This document shows positions 35,990-44,346 of a stretch of 64,000 bases of DNA, one piece after another; position 1 is the first letter of the stretch, and each line of letters starts with the position of its first letter. Below the pieces are notes generated by a model. The model did not search any database. It was not told where the DNA came from and saw nothing but the letters and a program-made list of their open reading frames with translations. The translations under genes and the position numbers were made by a program. The stretch covers positions 124,001-188,000 of the forward strand of contig NZ_QKWN01000001.1 of assembly GCF_007279655.1 (NCBI RefSeq), in the 5' to 3' direction. The stretch is from Robertkochia solimangrovi. GTDB lineage: Bacteria > Bacteroidota > Bacteroidia > Flavobacteriales > Flavobacteriaceae.

Positions 35990-37030
35990 TTATGGTGCGG
36001 GATTGGGGTTCCCTTCATGGATCTCCTCAATAGCTTTCAATAAGGAAGCATCAGGAACGTAGGATGCACTCGTAATATTCTCCTTTAATTGTTCCATAGT
36101 GGTAGCTCCGATGATATTACTGGTAACAAAAGGCCGGGTATTTACAAAAGCTAAAGCGAGAACCGCTAATGATATACCATGCGCTTTCGCCAATCTGTAA
36201 TATGCCTCCGTAGCCTTTAAAGCATTTAGCCTATTATACCTGGACATCGACGGAAATAATTCAATTCTGGATGAAGACACATCGCTTCCATCCAGAAATT
36301 TATCACTTAATCTGCCAAATCCAAGGGGAGAATACGGCAATAATCCCACATCTTCTCTTAGCGATATCTCAGACATCCCTATTTCATAGGTCCTGTTTAA
36401 TAAATTGTATGGATTCTGTACAGTACTGATCTTCGGAAGATCGTACGCCCTGCTTTTTTCAAGAAAATTCATGGTACCCCAGGGAGTTTCGTTAGACAAC
36501 CCGATCACACCGATCTTTCCATCCTTTATAAATCCATTGAGAATCTCCAATATTTCCTGAGTTCGATCTACATACTCGGTTTCCGTTAGTTTAGTCACCC
36601 CTCTTTGTCCAAAAAAATTCGTAGCTCTATCGGGCCAGTGAAGTTGATACAAATCGATATGATCGGTCTGTAATCGCTTTAAACTATGATGCAATGCATC
36701 TTCAAAAGCCTCTTTAGTATAGACCTTTTCTCGAATATAATGATTATTGAATTTCGCAGGACCCGCTATTTTTGATGCAAGGATCACCTTATTTCTATTA
36801 CCTGTTTCTTTAAACCAATTTCCAATTATGGTTTCAGTGGCACCCTGAGTTTCCCTTTCTTTTGGAATTGCATATAATTCCGCAGTATCAAAGAAATTAA
36901 CCCCATGTTCCAAAGCATAGTTCATTTGCCCGAATGCATCGGATTGAGAATTTTGCTTTCCCCAGGTCATAGTACCGAGGCAGATTTTACTAACTTTTAA
37001 GGAGGTTCCGGGAAGTGTTGTATAGATCAT
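35990..37030 (-). CDS. aldo/keto reductase (Tas-type)
   Basis: A 346-residue NADPH-linked oxidoreductase with a TIM barrel. The tetrad is visible: FFDTAELY (Asp, Tyr), ILASKIAG (Lys) and LYQLHWPDR (His). The family start LPGTSLKVSKICLGTMTWG and the C-terminal TRPFVTSNIIGATTMEQL also fit. The length and the GQRGV insert after the catalytic His resemble E. coli Tas. The substrate is unknown. It is a single gene: the OmpA terminator lies in the 89-base gap upstream. Confidence 0.9.
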   Translation of the reverse strand: MIYTTLPGTSLKVSKICLGTMTWGKQNSQSDAFGQMNYALEHGVNFFDTAELYAIPKERETQGATETIIGNWFKETGNRNKVILASKIAGPAKFNNHYIREKVYTKEAFEDALHHSLKRLQTDHIDLYQLHWPDRATNFFGQRGVTKLTETEYVDRTQEILEILNGFIKDGKIGVIGLSNETPWGTMNFLEKSRAYDLPKISTVQNPYNLLNRTYEIGMSEISLREDVGLLPYSPLGFGRLSDKFLDGSDVSSSRIELFPSMSRYNRLNALKATEAYYRLAKAHGISLAVLALAFVNTRPFVTSNIIGATTMEQLKENITSASYVPDASLLKAIEEIHEGNPNPAP

Positions 37031-37068
37031 AGCTATGAATTTATAAAACCGTGTGACGGCATAAAAAA

Positions 37069-37096
37069 GACCGGTAACTTATAAAGGTCACCGGTC
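37069..37096 (-). terminator. terminator of the xth-OmpA unit
   Basis: A stem of 7 bp plus, after one mismatch, 4 bp (outer arms 37069-37075 and 37090-37096), followed on the minus strand by six T. It is 23 bases after the OmpA-type gene stop. Confidence 0.75.
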
Positions 37097-37119
37097 TCAA
37101 ATTTACAATAATATTTATA

Positions 37120-38079
37120 TCAGATCTCGCTTAACAATCTGCTGACCTCATCCAACTTCGGAGTAAGCACCACCTCAATACGACGATTCTTTGCCCTACC
37201 TTCCGGCGTATCATTTCCGGCAACCGGCATAAATTCACCTTTTCCGGACGCAGTTAGATTCGAAGCGTCGATAGCAGAATTCTCCAGCAAAATACCTACG
37301 ATCGCCGTCGCCCTTTTTACAGAAAGATCCCAGTTGTTCACCAGGGGCCCATTCCCTCGGTAAGGTACATTATCGGTGTGACCTTCTATGGCTACAGCGA
37401 TATCAGGATTTTGCGCAAGGACTTTCCCTAGCTGACTCACCGCGACACGACCCTGGCTATTCACAGCCCAACTACCACTATCGAACAACAATTTATTTTC
37501 CATAGAAACATATACTTTTCCATCGCGTTGTTCTACCGTAAGACCTTTGCCTTCAAAATCCAATAAAGCTCTTGAAATCGCATCCTTCAGACTTCTCATG
37601 GCCGCATCTTTTGCACTGATAAGCCCCTCGAGCTCATCTACGCGTTGCGAACGTAAGGCCAGTTGCTTTCTCAGCGATTCTAATCTGGCAGATTCCTCCG
37701 CGAGATGTCTTTCTTTTTCTTCGAGCTCTTTTAGCAACTCCCGGTTTCTGCGACTGTTCTCTGCAAGAGCGGAACTACTATTCTTTTCAAGAGCATCATA
37801 CGAAGCTCTGAGATTATCCAGATTTGCACTGACGGCTGCATAATCCTGTTTCAACCGATCTCTTTCGGCTACTGCATCCTTGTAGGCTCTTTTCAAAGCA
37901 TCAAGGTCATTCTGCAATGTATTCCTTTCCTCATACAGGTCCTGATTTTCTTTTGTCAGTCCTTCCTTTTCCTTTTTCAGATCGGCATAACGGGATTCAA
38001 GATCCTTATACACCTTAGTCGACACACACGAAACACTCATGATTCCGCAGGCCAGTAACAGTAAAGATTTTTTCAGCAT
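37120..38079 (-). CDS. OmpA-family peptidoglycan-binding lipoprotein with coiled coil
   Basis: A 319-residue outer-membrane lipoprotein (lipobox SVSC, Cys about 18). A long coiled coil covers about 25-165, rich in Glu, Lys, Arg and Leu. The OmpA C-terminal domain is at about 195-300, with LLFDSGSWAVNSQGR, IAIEGHTDNVP-type sequence (AVAIEGHTDNVPY) and the NRRIEVVL end; the Asp and Arg residues that hold diaminopimelate are present. It should tether the outer membrane to peptidoglycan. It lies 39 bases after xth in the same direction. Confidence 0.9.
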   Translation of the reverse strand: MLKKSLLLLACGIMSVSCVSTKVYKDLESRYADLKKEKEGLTKENQDLYEERNTLQNDLDALKRAYKDAVAERDRLKQDYAAVSANLDNLRASYDALEKNSSSALAENSRRNRELLKELEEKERHLAEESARLESLRKQLALRSQRVDELEGLISAKDAAMRSLKDAISRALLDFEGKGLTVEQRDGKVYVSMENKLLFDSGSWAVNSQGRVAVSQLGKVLAQNPDIAVAIEGHTDNVPYRGNGPLVNNWDLSVKRATAIVGILLENSAIDASNLTASGKGEFMPVAGNDTPEGRAKNRRIEVVLTPKLDEVSRLLSEI

Positions 38080-38118
38080 ATTTAATATTCGTTAGATTGA
38101 GATCATTATACACAATAA

Positions 38119-38883
38119 TTATTCCAATTCCAGCATAACAGGACAATGGTCGCTATGAATTGCATCCTTTAATATAACGGCTCTTTTCATTCTATCTTGT
38201 AAAGGACTCGCCACCATATTGTAATCGATACGCCAGCCTTTATTATTTGCCCTAGCATTTGCACGATAGGTCCACCATGAATACTGATGTGGTACATCAA
38301 CATGAAAATGGCGAAAACTATCTATAAATCCGCTATTGATAAAACCATCTATCCATGCTCTTTCAACAGGTAAGAAGCCGGATACTTTTGCATTTCGAAC
38401 CGGATCATGAATATCGATAGCCCTGTGACAGATGTTATAATCTCCGCAAACAATTAAATTGGGCAAATCCTTTTTAAGCGCATCGACATATTGCTGAAAG
38501 TCGGCCATATACGTAAGTTTATGATCCAGCCTTTCGATATTGGTTCCGGAAGGAAGATACATGCTCATCACGGAAACATCTCCGAAATCAGCTCTTATAT
38601 TTCGTCCTTCAAAATCCATATAGTCAATTCCGGTGCCATATTCGACATGATCAGGCTTAATTTTAGAAATAATCGCAACACCACTATACCCCTTTTTCTG
38701 TGCACTATACCAATAATGGTATTTATATCCGGCCTTTTCGAACAATTCGAGATCTACCTGATCCTTATTCGCTTTGGTCTCCTGAATACATAGTACATCC
38801 GGATCTGTTGCAACCATCCAGTCGATAAAACCTTTTCTGATCGCCGCCCTTATCCCATTAACATTGTAAGAAACTATCTTCAT
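38119..38883 (-). CDS. xth: exodeoxyribonuclease III (AP endonuclease)
   Basis: ExoIII (254 residues) cuts DNA at abasic sites and trims 3' ends in base excision repair. Catalytic parts of the endonuclease/exonuclease/phosphatase fold are complete: SYNVNGIRAAIRKGF, CIQETKAN (metal Glu), the Tyr in SMYLPSGT, CGDYNICH (Asp, Asn), and the C-terminal SDHCPV. The start at ATG 38883 is directly before MKIVSYNVNG, the normal start. It is the first gene of a two-gene unit with the OmpA lipoprotein. Confidence 0.95.
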   Translation of the reverse strand: MKIVSYNVNGIRAAIRKGFIDWMVATDPDVLCIQETKANKDQVDLELFEKAGYKYHYWYSAQKKGYSGVAIISKIKPDHVEYGTGIDYMDFEGRNIRADFGDVSVMSMYLPSGTNIERLDHKLTYMADFQQYVDALKKDLPNLIVCGDYNICHRAIDIHDPVRNAKVSGFLPVERAWIDGFINSGFIDSFRHFHVDVPHQYSWWTYRANARANNKGWRIDYNMVASPLQDRMKRAVILKDAIHSDHCPVMLELE

Positions 38884-38987
38884 TGTTTAATTCCGCTTAA
38901 ATTCGGGCTAAAATAAGGAATCTTACACTGGAGTTCAAAATGAATCAACCACCTTCCTTATCCAAAGAATAATTTTAAATTTACCAA

Positions 38988-41051
38988 ATGCGAACTGTCA
39001 TTTTACTGCTATTCCTGATTTTGAGTCCCCAACTGTTTTCTCAGGAAACCATAAAGGACACACTGAAGGAAGTGATTCTGGAAACAGGAAGAACTAAAAA
39101 GTTAAACGATTTCATCAGACCAACGTCCATAGACACTTTATTTTTGAAGGCTAATCCTCCGTTCGACCTAAGTACCAATCTAAATCAAGTACCCGGAGTA
39201 TTGGCTCAATCAGGCGGGCCTGGAGTAACCAGACTTTCGATACGGGGAATCGGAACCAGAAACCCCTATGGAACCAATCGTATACGGGCTTATTTTAACG
39301 GATTTCTTATCACCAATGGAAGTGGAATTACCGAGTTTGAAATATATGATCCGGAAAGCCTGCAGAATTTCAGTGTTCTCAAAGGACCGGAAAGTTCGCG
39401 ATATGGTGCAAATCTGGGAGGCGTACTTATTCTGGAAACCACAGCCCCCTTACAGGAAACCACAACTCTCAAAGACAACGTAACCGCGGGTTCATTTGGC
39501 ATGTTAAAAAATAGCCTTCAACTCTCACATCAGGCAGGGAATGAAGAACTCTACCTATTGTACGACCATCTTCAATCAGACGGCTTTCGACAGAATAGCC
39601 GTTACGAACGCGACAATATTTTGTTTAATTATAATCACAAAATTACCCGTAATCAGAAAATTGGAGTTATGGTCAATCACATACTGAACTACGCCGAAAT
39701 ACCGAGTTCCCTCAATTATGAGGATTACAGAAATAATCCTGAGAAAGCAGCTTCGAACTGGTATGCCGCTGCAGGTCATGAAGACAATAGCTACCTCCAG
39801 ACAGGCATCTCACATGAGATCAGGTTCTCCGAAAATTTGGTTTTATACAGCAATGCATTTTACACCTACCTGGACCACTATGAACCTCGGCCTTTTAACA
39901 TATTAGACGAGACGAGTAATGGATATGGCTTTCGGAGCGAGTTGCTATACACGCACAGGTTGAACCGCGCTACCTTGCTTATCAATTCAGGCATGGCCTA
40001 TAATGCAGATGAATATAGCTGGAAAACAATCGAAAATCTTTATGAAGAAAATCCGGATAATGAAAGCCTGGAAGGAACCCTGCTATCAAAAAATAAAGAG
40101 TATCGAAAACGCATGGATCTGTTCGCTTCCACACAATTGGATCTGGCAAAGTTCAGGTTCAAAATCGGATTAAATCTTACCGATGTAAATTATCGCTATC
40201 GAGATCATTTTAATACCGGAGAGGCCAACCTAAATTCCAACAATGATTTCGCTCCTGTGCTATCCCCTTCTGCCGGAATTAAATACAGGGTGTCAGAAAA
40301 TTTTAATTTCAGTGGTGCTGTATCCAAAGGCACTTCATTTCCCGGACTGGAGGAAACCTTGACGCAGGATGGAAGAGTCAACCCGGAACTAAAACCAGAA
40401 ACCGGAATCAGCTATGAACTTGAAGCCCATTTTAATGATCGTTCCAACACCCTGAATATCGATGCTTCAGTTTATTACATGGATGTTAAAAATCTGCTTA
40501 TAGCAGATCGTATAGGCGAGGATCAGTATATTGGAAGAAATGCCGGAAAAACAAGCCACAAAGGCATAGAGTTTAACTTTCGCTATCGTTTAGAAGCTTC
40601 TGAAGACATAAGTATCCTCCCATTTATGAACCTAAGCCTGAATCATTACCGATTTACAGATTTTGTCAATGAAGGAATAGACTATTCCGGTAATAAACTC
40701 ACCGGAACCCCTTCCACCGTAGTAAGCACAGGCTTCCTGATGCAACTATACAATAAATTTAATTTAGATCTCACCAGTTTATATCAGGGAAAAGCACCTG
40801 TAAATGATGCCAATACGGTTTATAATGAAGCCTACACCATCGTGAACATAAAAGCTACTTATAATCCAAATTTTAAAGGAAGGATCAAACTGGAAATTAC
40901 AGGCGGAATCAACAATTTATTCGACAAGAAATATGCCTCATCTTTTGTGGTGAATGCAACCGGATTTGGAGGAAGTGCCTCGAGATATTATTACCCGGGG
41001 CAACCTATAAATTATTATGGTGGACTTCGCCTTAATTATAAATTCAATTAG
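38988..41051 (+). CDS. TonB-dependent receptor, siderophore/vitamin type
   Basis: A 687-residue outer-membrane receptor without the carboxypeptidase-like N-terminal domain seen in the other receptors here. After the signal peptide (to about 18) the TonB box region reads LKEVILETGRTK. The plug (about 45-150) has TRLSIRGIGTRNPYGTNRIRAYFNG and SRYGANLGGVLILET, and the barrel ends in GGLRLNYKFN. Its size fits iron-complex or cobalamin receptors. No Fur-like site or transport partner is visible, so the ligand is open. Its stop codon overlaps the stop of glyS by 4 bases on the opposite strand. Confidence 0.88.
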   Translation: MRTVILLLFLILSPQLFSQETIKDTLKEVILETGRTKKLNDFIRPTSIDTLFLKANPPFDLSTNLNQVPGVLAQSGGPGVTRLSIRGIGTRNPYGTNRIRAYFNGFLITNGSGITEFEIYDPESLQNFSVLKGPESSRYGANLGGVLILETTAPLQETTTLKDNVTAGSFGMLKNSLQLSHQAGNEELYLLYDHLQSDGFRQNSRYERDNILFNYNHKITRNQKIGVMVNHILNYAEIPSSLNYEDYRNNPEKAASNWYAAAGHEDNSYLQTGISHEIRFSENLVLYSNAFYTYLDHYEPRPFNILDETSNGYGFRSELLYTHRLNRATLLINSGMAYNADEYSWKTIENLYEENPDNESLEGTLLSKNKEYRKRMDLFASTQLDLAKFRFKIGLNLTDVNYRYRDHFNTGEANLNSNNDFAPVLSPSAGIKYRVSENFNFSGAVSKGTSFPGLEETLTQDGRVNPELKPETGISYELEAHFNDRSNTLNIDASVYYMDVKNLLIADRIGEDQYIGRNAGKTSHKGIEFNFRYRLEASEDISILPFMNLSLNHYRFTDFVNEGIDYSGNKLTGTPSTVVSTGFLMQLYNKFNLDLTSLYQGKAPVNDANTVYNEAYTIVNIKATYNPNFKGRIKLEITGGINNLFDKKYASSFVVNATGFGGSASRYYYPGQPINYYGGLRLNYKFN

Positions 41052-42601
41052 GCGGTGACTTCGCATTTCTGAAGCCAGTAACGCATGTCTGTCTCCTTGC
41101 TTATAATAGATTTCAGATCCTCTATTTTTACCCTGGATTGCTCCATAGTATCTCTGTGACGGATAGTCACTGTATTATTTTCGAGGGTTTCATGATCCAC
41201 AGTGATACAGAAAGGAGTTCCAGCTGCATCCTGACGACGATAACGTCTTCCTACAGCATCCTTTTCATCATAGTCTACATTGAAATCCCACTTCAGCTCG
41301 TCAACGATCTTCTTAGCAATCTCCGGCAAACCATCTTTCTTCACCAAAGGAAGAATTGCAGCTTTTGTTGGCGCAAGTACCGCCGGAATCTTTAAAACGG
41401 TACGGGTTGTACCATTCTCAAGCTCCTCTTCCTGAAGCGCACTAGAGAATACCGCCAGGAACATACGATCAAGTCCGATTGAAGTCTCAAGTACATAAGG
41501 TACGTAGCTCTTATTCTCCTCCGGATCAAAATACTGAAGCTTCTTATTGCTAAACTTCTCATGACTTCCAAGATCAAAGTCTGTTCTTGAATGTATTCCT
41601 TCGAGTTCTTTAAAACCAAATGGAAACCTAAATTCAATATCCGCTGCAGCATCAGCATAATGCGCAAGTTTCTCATGATCATGGAAACGATAGTTATCTT
41701 CTCCCAGTCCAAGCGAATGATGCCATTTCAATCTGGCTTCCTTCCAGTATTCATACCATTCCTTCTGTGTTCCTGGCTTGATGAAGTATTGCATTTCCAT
41801 TTGTTCGAACTCTCTCATTCTAAAGATGAACTGGCGTGCAACAATTTCATTACGAAAAGCCTTCCCGGTTTGAGCGATCCCAAAAGGAATTTTCATACGA
41901 CCGGATTTCTGAACATTCAGAAAATTAACAAAAATACCCTGAGCGGTTTCCGGACGAAGATAGAGGTCTATTGCAGATTCTGCAGAAGCACCCAGTTTCG
42001 TACCGAACATAAGATTGAACTGTTTAACATCAGTCCAGTTTCGGCTTCCTGTTTCAGGATCAGCGATCTCAAGTTCTTCGATCAACGCCTTAACATCAGC
42101 CAGATCCTCACGTTCCAGAGACTGCCCCAAACGCTTTAGAATCCCGTTTGCCTCTTCCTGATATTTTAAAACTCTTGGATTTGTGCTTAAGAATTGTGCT
42201 TTATCAAAGGATTCTCCAAAGCGTCTTTCTGCTTTTGCTACTTCTTTTTCAATCTTACCTTCAATCTTGGCAACATAGTCTTCTACCAAAACATCTGCAC
42301 GATATCTTTTTTTAGAATCCTTATTATCGATCAGTGGATCATTGAAAGCATCTACGTGCCCTGAAGCTTTCCATGTAGTGGGGTGCATAAATATCGATGC
42401 ATCGATACCTACGATATTATCATGGAGCTGAACCATGGCCTTCCACCAATATTCACGTATATTCCGCTTAAGTTCAACACCGTTCTGCCCATAATCATAT
42501 ACTGCACTTAGTCCGTCATAGATCTCGCTGGAAGGAAATATATACCCATATTCCTTCGCATGGGAAATCACCTTTTTGAATTGATCTTCCTGTTTTGCCA
42601 T
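41048..42601 (-). CDS. glyS: glycyl-tRNA synthetase, single-chain class II type
   Basis: A 517-residue glycine-tRNA ligase of the alpha2 type used by eukaryotes, archaea and many bacteria, not the alpha2-beta2 type of E. coli. It begins with GYIFPSSEIYDGLSAVYDYGQNGVELKRNIREYWW, carries the motif-2 region RNEIVARQFIFRMREFEQMEMQYF, the motif-3-like SIGLDRMFLAVFSSA, and ends with an anticodon-binding domain (about 395-500). It follows the coiled-coil protein gene by 35 bases. Confidence 0.96.
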   Translation of the reverse strand: MAKQEDQFKKVISHAKEYGYIFPSSEIYDGLSAVYDYGQNGVELKRNIREYWWKAMVQLHDNIVGIDASIFMHPTTWKASGHVDAFNDPLIDNKDSKKRYRADVLVEDYVAKIEGKIEKEVAKAERRFGESFDKAQFLSTNPRVLKYQEEANGILKRLGQSLEREDLADVKALIEELEIADPETGSRNWTDVKQFNLMFGTKLGASAESAIDLYLRPETAQGIFVNFLNVQKSGRMKIPFGIAQTGKAFRNEIVARQFIFRMREFEQMEMQYFIKPGTQKEWYEYWKEARLKWHHSLGLGEDNYRFHDHEKLAHYADAAADIEFRFPFGFKELEGIHSRTDFDLGSHEKFSNKKLQYFDPEENKSYVPYVLETSIGLDRMFLAVFSSALQEEELENGTTRTVLKIPAVLAPTKAAILPLVKKDGLPEIAKKIVDELKWDFNVDYDEKDAVGRRYRRQDAAGTPFCITVDHETLENNTVTIRHRDTMEQSRVKIEDLKSIISKETDMRYWLQKCEVTA

Positions 42602-42636
42602 GGGGCAAAAATATGTTTTTTAGAAGAAATTAAACC

Positions 42637-43557
42637 TTATTTGAGTTTAAAAACCGATGAAGCCAGTAAATTTTCTTCATAGAAGACATTGACCCTGTAG
42701 TCTCCGGGTTCTTCCATGTCTTTTACGATAATATAATCGCAAATCTCCAGTGGTTTATTATCGTAGTCGATCACTACTTTTTTACTATAGATAAGCTTTT
42801 TATTGTTGAACATTTTAAAATCTCTGCTACCGAGAATCTGATTGCGGGGATTGATGAATTGAACAAAGAATTCACGTTCTCCGGGCTGCAAAAGTGTGTT
42901 CGGCGCAATATTGAAACAAACCCTTAGTCTTTCTGCCCTATTCACCCGTTGAGTGATCACCACTTTTCCATTGGTACGAACCTTATAAGCCATACCTCGT
43001 AAATTGGTAACACCAACTGCTGCACCACCTTTAACCTTGGCCGTCAATTGAATATTTTCGCTGATAAGGGAGTCTGTAAATTGGGTAAGATCCTCATTCG
43101 TGGATTTTAATGCCTGAGAATAACGTTCTAGCTCGATATACTTGAGATTCGTACTATCGATCTCCCTGGAAAGAAGATAATTCTGTCTTTGGATCGAATC
43201 TGCGAGCTGATGCAGGTATTTATTTTCCTTCCTCATCTCTGCCAATTCTCTTCGATAGCGTCCCAGAATCTGATAATCGACTTCCATTCGCTTAATAGAA
43301 TCAAGCAACAATGAGATTCTTCTCCTGCTTTGTTCGATCTCCTGAATATGCGATTCATTCTCCTCCGCCAGATTCGAAAGATCATGTTGTATCTCTTCCA
43401 GATCCTCAACGATCATCCCCTTGGCATTCTCCAGGAAAGAAACCTTTTCTTCACTTTCAATATAGTTGAAATAGGAAAATGCAGTAAGTGCGACAATACA
43501 TATAAGCAACACCCCCAGAATGATTTTTTGGCCTAATTGCTTTCTTTGTGCACTCAT
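42637..43557 (-). CDS. membrane-anchored coiled-coil protein of unknown function
   Basis: A 306-residue protein with one N-terminal transmembrane helix (about 12-30), a long coiled coil (about 35-175, full of Glu, Leu, Arg and Ser) and a C-terminal beta-rich domain (about 180-306; RGMAYKVRTNGKVVITQRVNRAERLRVCFNIAPN, DNKPLEICDYIIVK). I do not know a named domain. Such proteins in Flavobacteria are sometimes labelled chromosome-partitioning protein, without support that I can see. It is probably periplasmic. It is upstream of glyS (35 bases) in the same direction and divergent from the ComF-type gene. Confidence 0.7.
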   Translation of the reverse strand: MSAQRKQLGQKIILGVLLICIVALTAFSYFNYIESEEKVSFLENAKGMIVEDLEEIQHDLSNLAEENESHIQEIEQSRRRISLLLDSIKRMEVDYQILGRYRRELAEMRKENKYLHQLADSIQRQNYLLSREIDSTNLKYIELERYSQALKSTNEDLTQFTDSLISENIQLTAKVKGGAAVGVTNLRGMAYKVRTNGKVVITQRVNRAERLRVCFNIAPNTLLQPGEREFFVQFINPRNQILGSRDFKMFNNKKLIYSKKVVIDYDNKPLEICDYIIVKDMEEPGDYRVNVFYEENLLASSVFKLK

Positions 43558-43575
43558 GTAAAATAATTAGATTTG
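43545..43575 (+). promoter_or_regulatory. Bacteroidota-type promoter of the ComF-type gene
   Basis: TTTG (43545-43548), exactly 19 bases, then TAGATTTG (43568-43575). This is a full TTTG-N19-TAnnTTTG match. It ends 22 bases before the TTG start and overlaps the first codons of the divergent coiled-coil gene. Confidence 0.7.
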
Positions 43576-43597
43576 AAAATAACTTGAACTGCTACAA

Positions 43598-44296
43598 TTG
43601 ATTAATGCCGTAAAGATAATAAATGATCTTAAAAATTTATTCTTTCCTCCTTACTGTGCAGGTTGCAATTCCATTCTGCTGTATAATTCAGAACCCTTGT
43701 GCATAAAATGCAGACATCAGCTACCACTCACCGGATTTGTTCACCTGAACGACAATAATACGGAAAAGATTTTCTTCGGAAGAGTAAAAATTGAAAATGC
43801 TGCCTCCTTTATCTGGTTTCACAAAAAAAGCATCACCCAGCGATTAATACATGATCTAAAATATAAAGGCAATCAGAAAGCCGGAAGATTCATCGGAAGA
43901 TGGATGGGGGCGGAAATGCTGAAAAGTGATCGATTCAAGGAAATAGATATGGTTATTCCTGTCCCTCTCAGTAAACGCAAATTAAGAAACAGAGGATATA
44001 ACCAGGTTAGTGAATTTGCCAGGGCACTTTCAGAAATGCTTTCCTGCGAGTACAAAGAAGATATTTTATCTCGCAATGACAGCAGTACTTCTCAAACATT
44101 CAAATCAAGGCAGATCCGAAATTTTGGATCAGCACCTGTATTCACTCTAAATTCAGACCTATACTTAAGTGGAAAACACATACTTGTCGCAGATGATGTC
44201 ATTACTACCGGCGCTACACTTGAAAACTGCATCAAGCAATTCAGCCATATTCCCAACCTCCGGGTGAGCATAGTCTCAATTGCATTAACAGCATGA
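43598..44296 (+). CDS. ComF-family phosphoribosyltransferase
   Basis: A 232-residue protein of the ComF/GntX family, related to competence protein ComFC. It has an N-terminal double zinc site C-x2-C...C-x2-C (CAGCNS, LCIKC), the ITQRLIHDLKYKGNQKAGR stretch, VIPVPLSKRKLRNRGYNQ, and the type I PRPP-binding motif HILVADDVITTGAT. The start is TTG at 43598, since no ATG or GTG lies in frame before the conserved cysteines. ComFC is needed for DNA uptake in competent bacteria, but many non-competent bacteria carry it. Own promoter at 43545-43575; an Ig-like lipoprotein gene follows 50 bases later. Confidence 0.9.
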   Translation: MINAVKIINDLKNLFFPPYCAGCNSILLYNSEPLCIKCRHQLPLTGFVHLNDNNTEKIFFGRVKIENAASFIWFHKKSITQRLIHDLKYKGNQKAGRFIGRWMGAEMLKSDRFKEIDMVIPVPLSKRKLRNRGYNQVSEFARALSEMLSCEYKEDILSRNDSSTSQTFKSRQIRNFGSAPVFTLNSDLYLSGKHILVADDVITTGATLENCIKQFSHIPNLRVSIVSIALTA

Positions 44297-44346
44297 TTTT
44301 ATCTTTACTAAAATTAATCGTTATTTTGCAGCATTAATTCCATTCG

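Noticed and set aside
41591-42139. 182-residue open frame antisense to glyS
   Set aside because: It is the shadow of a conserved gene; the composition is Phe/Ser-rich and not protein-like.
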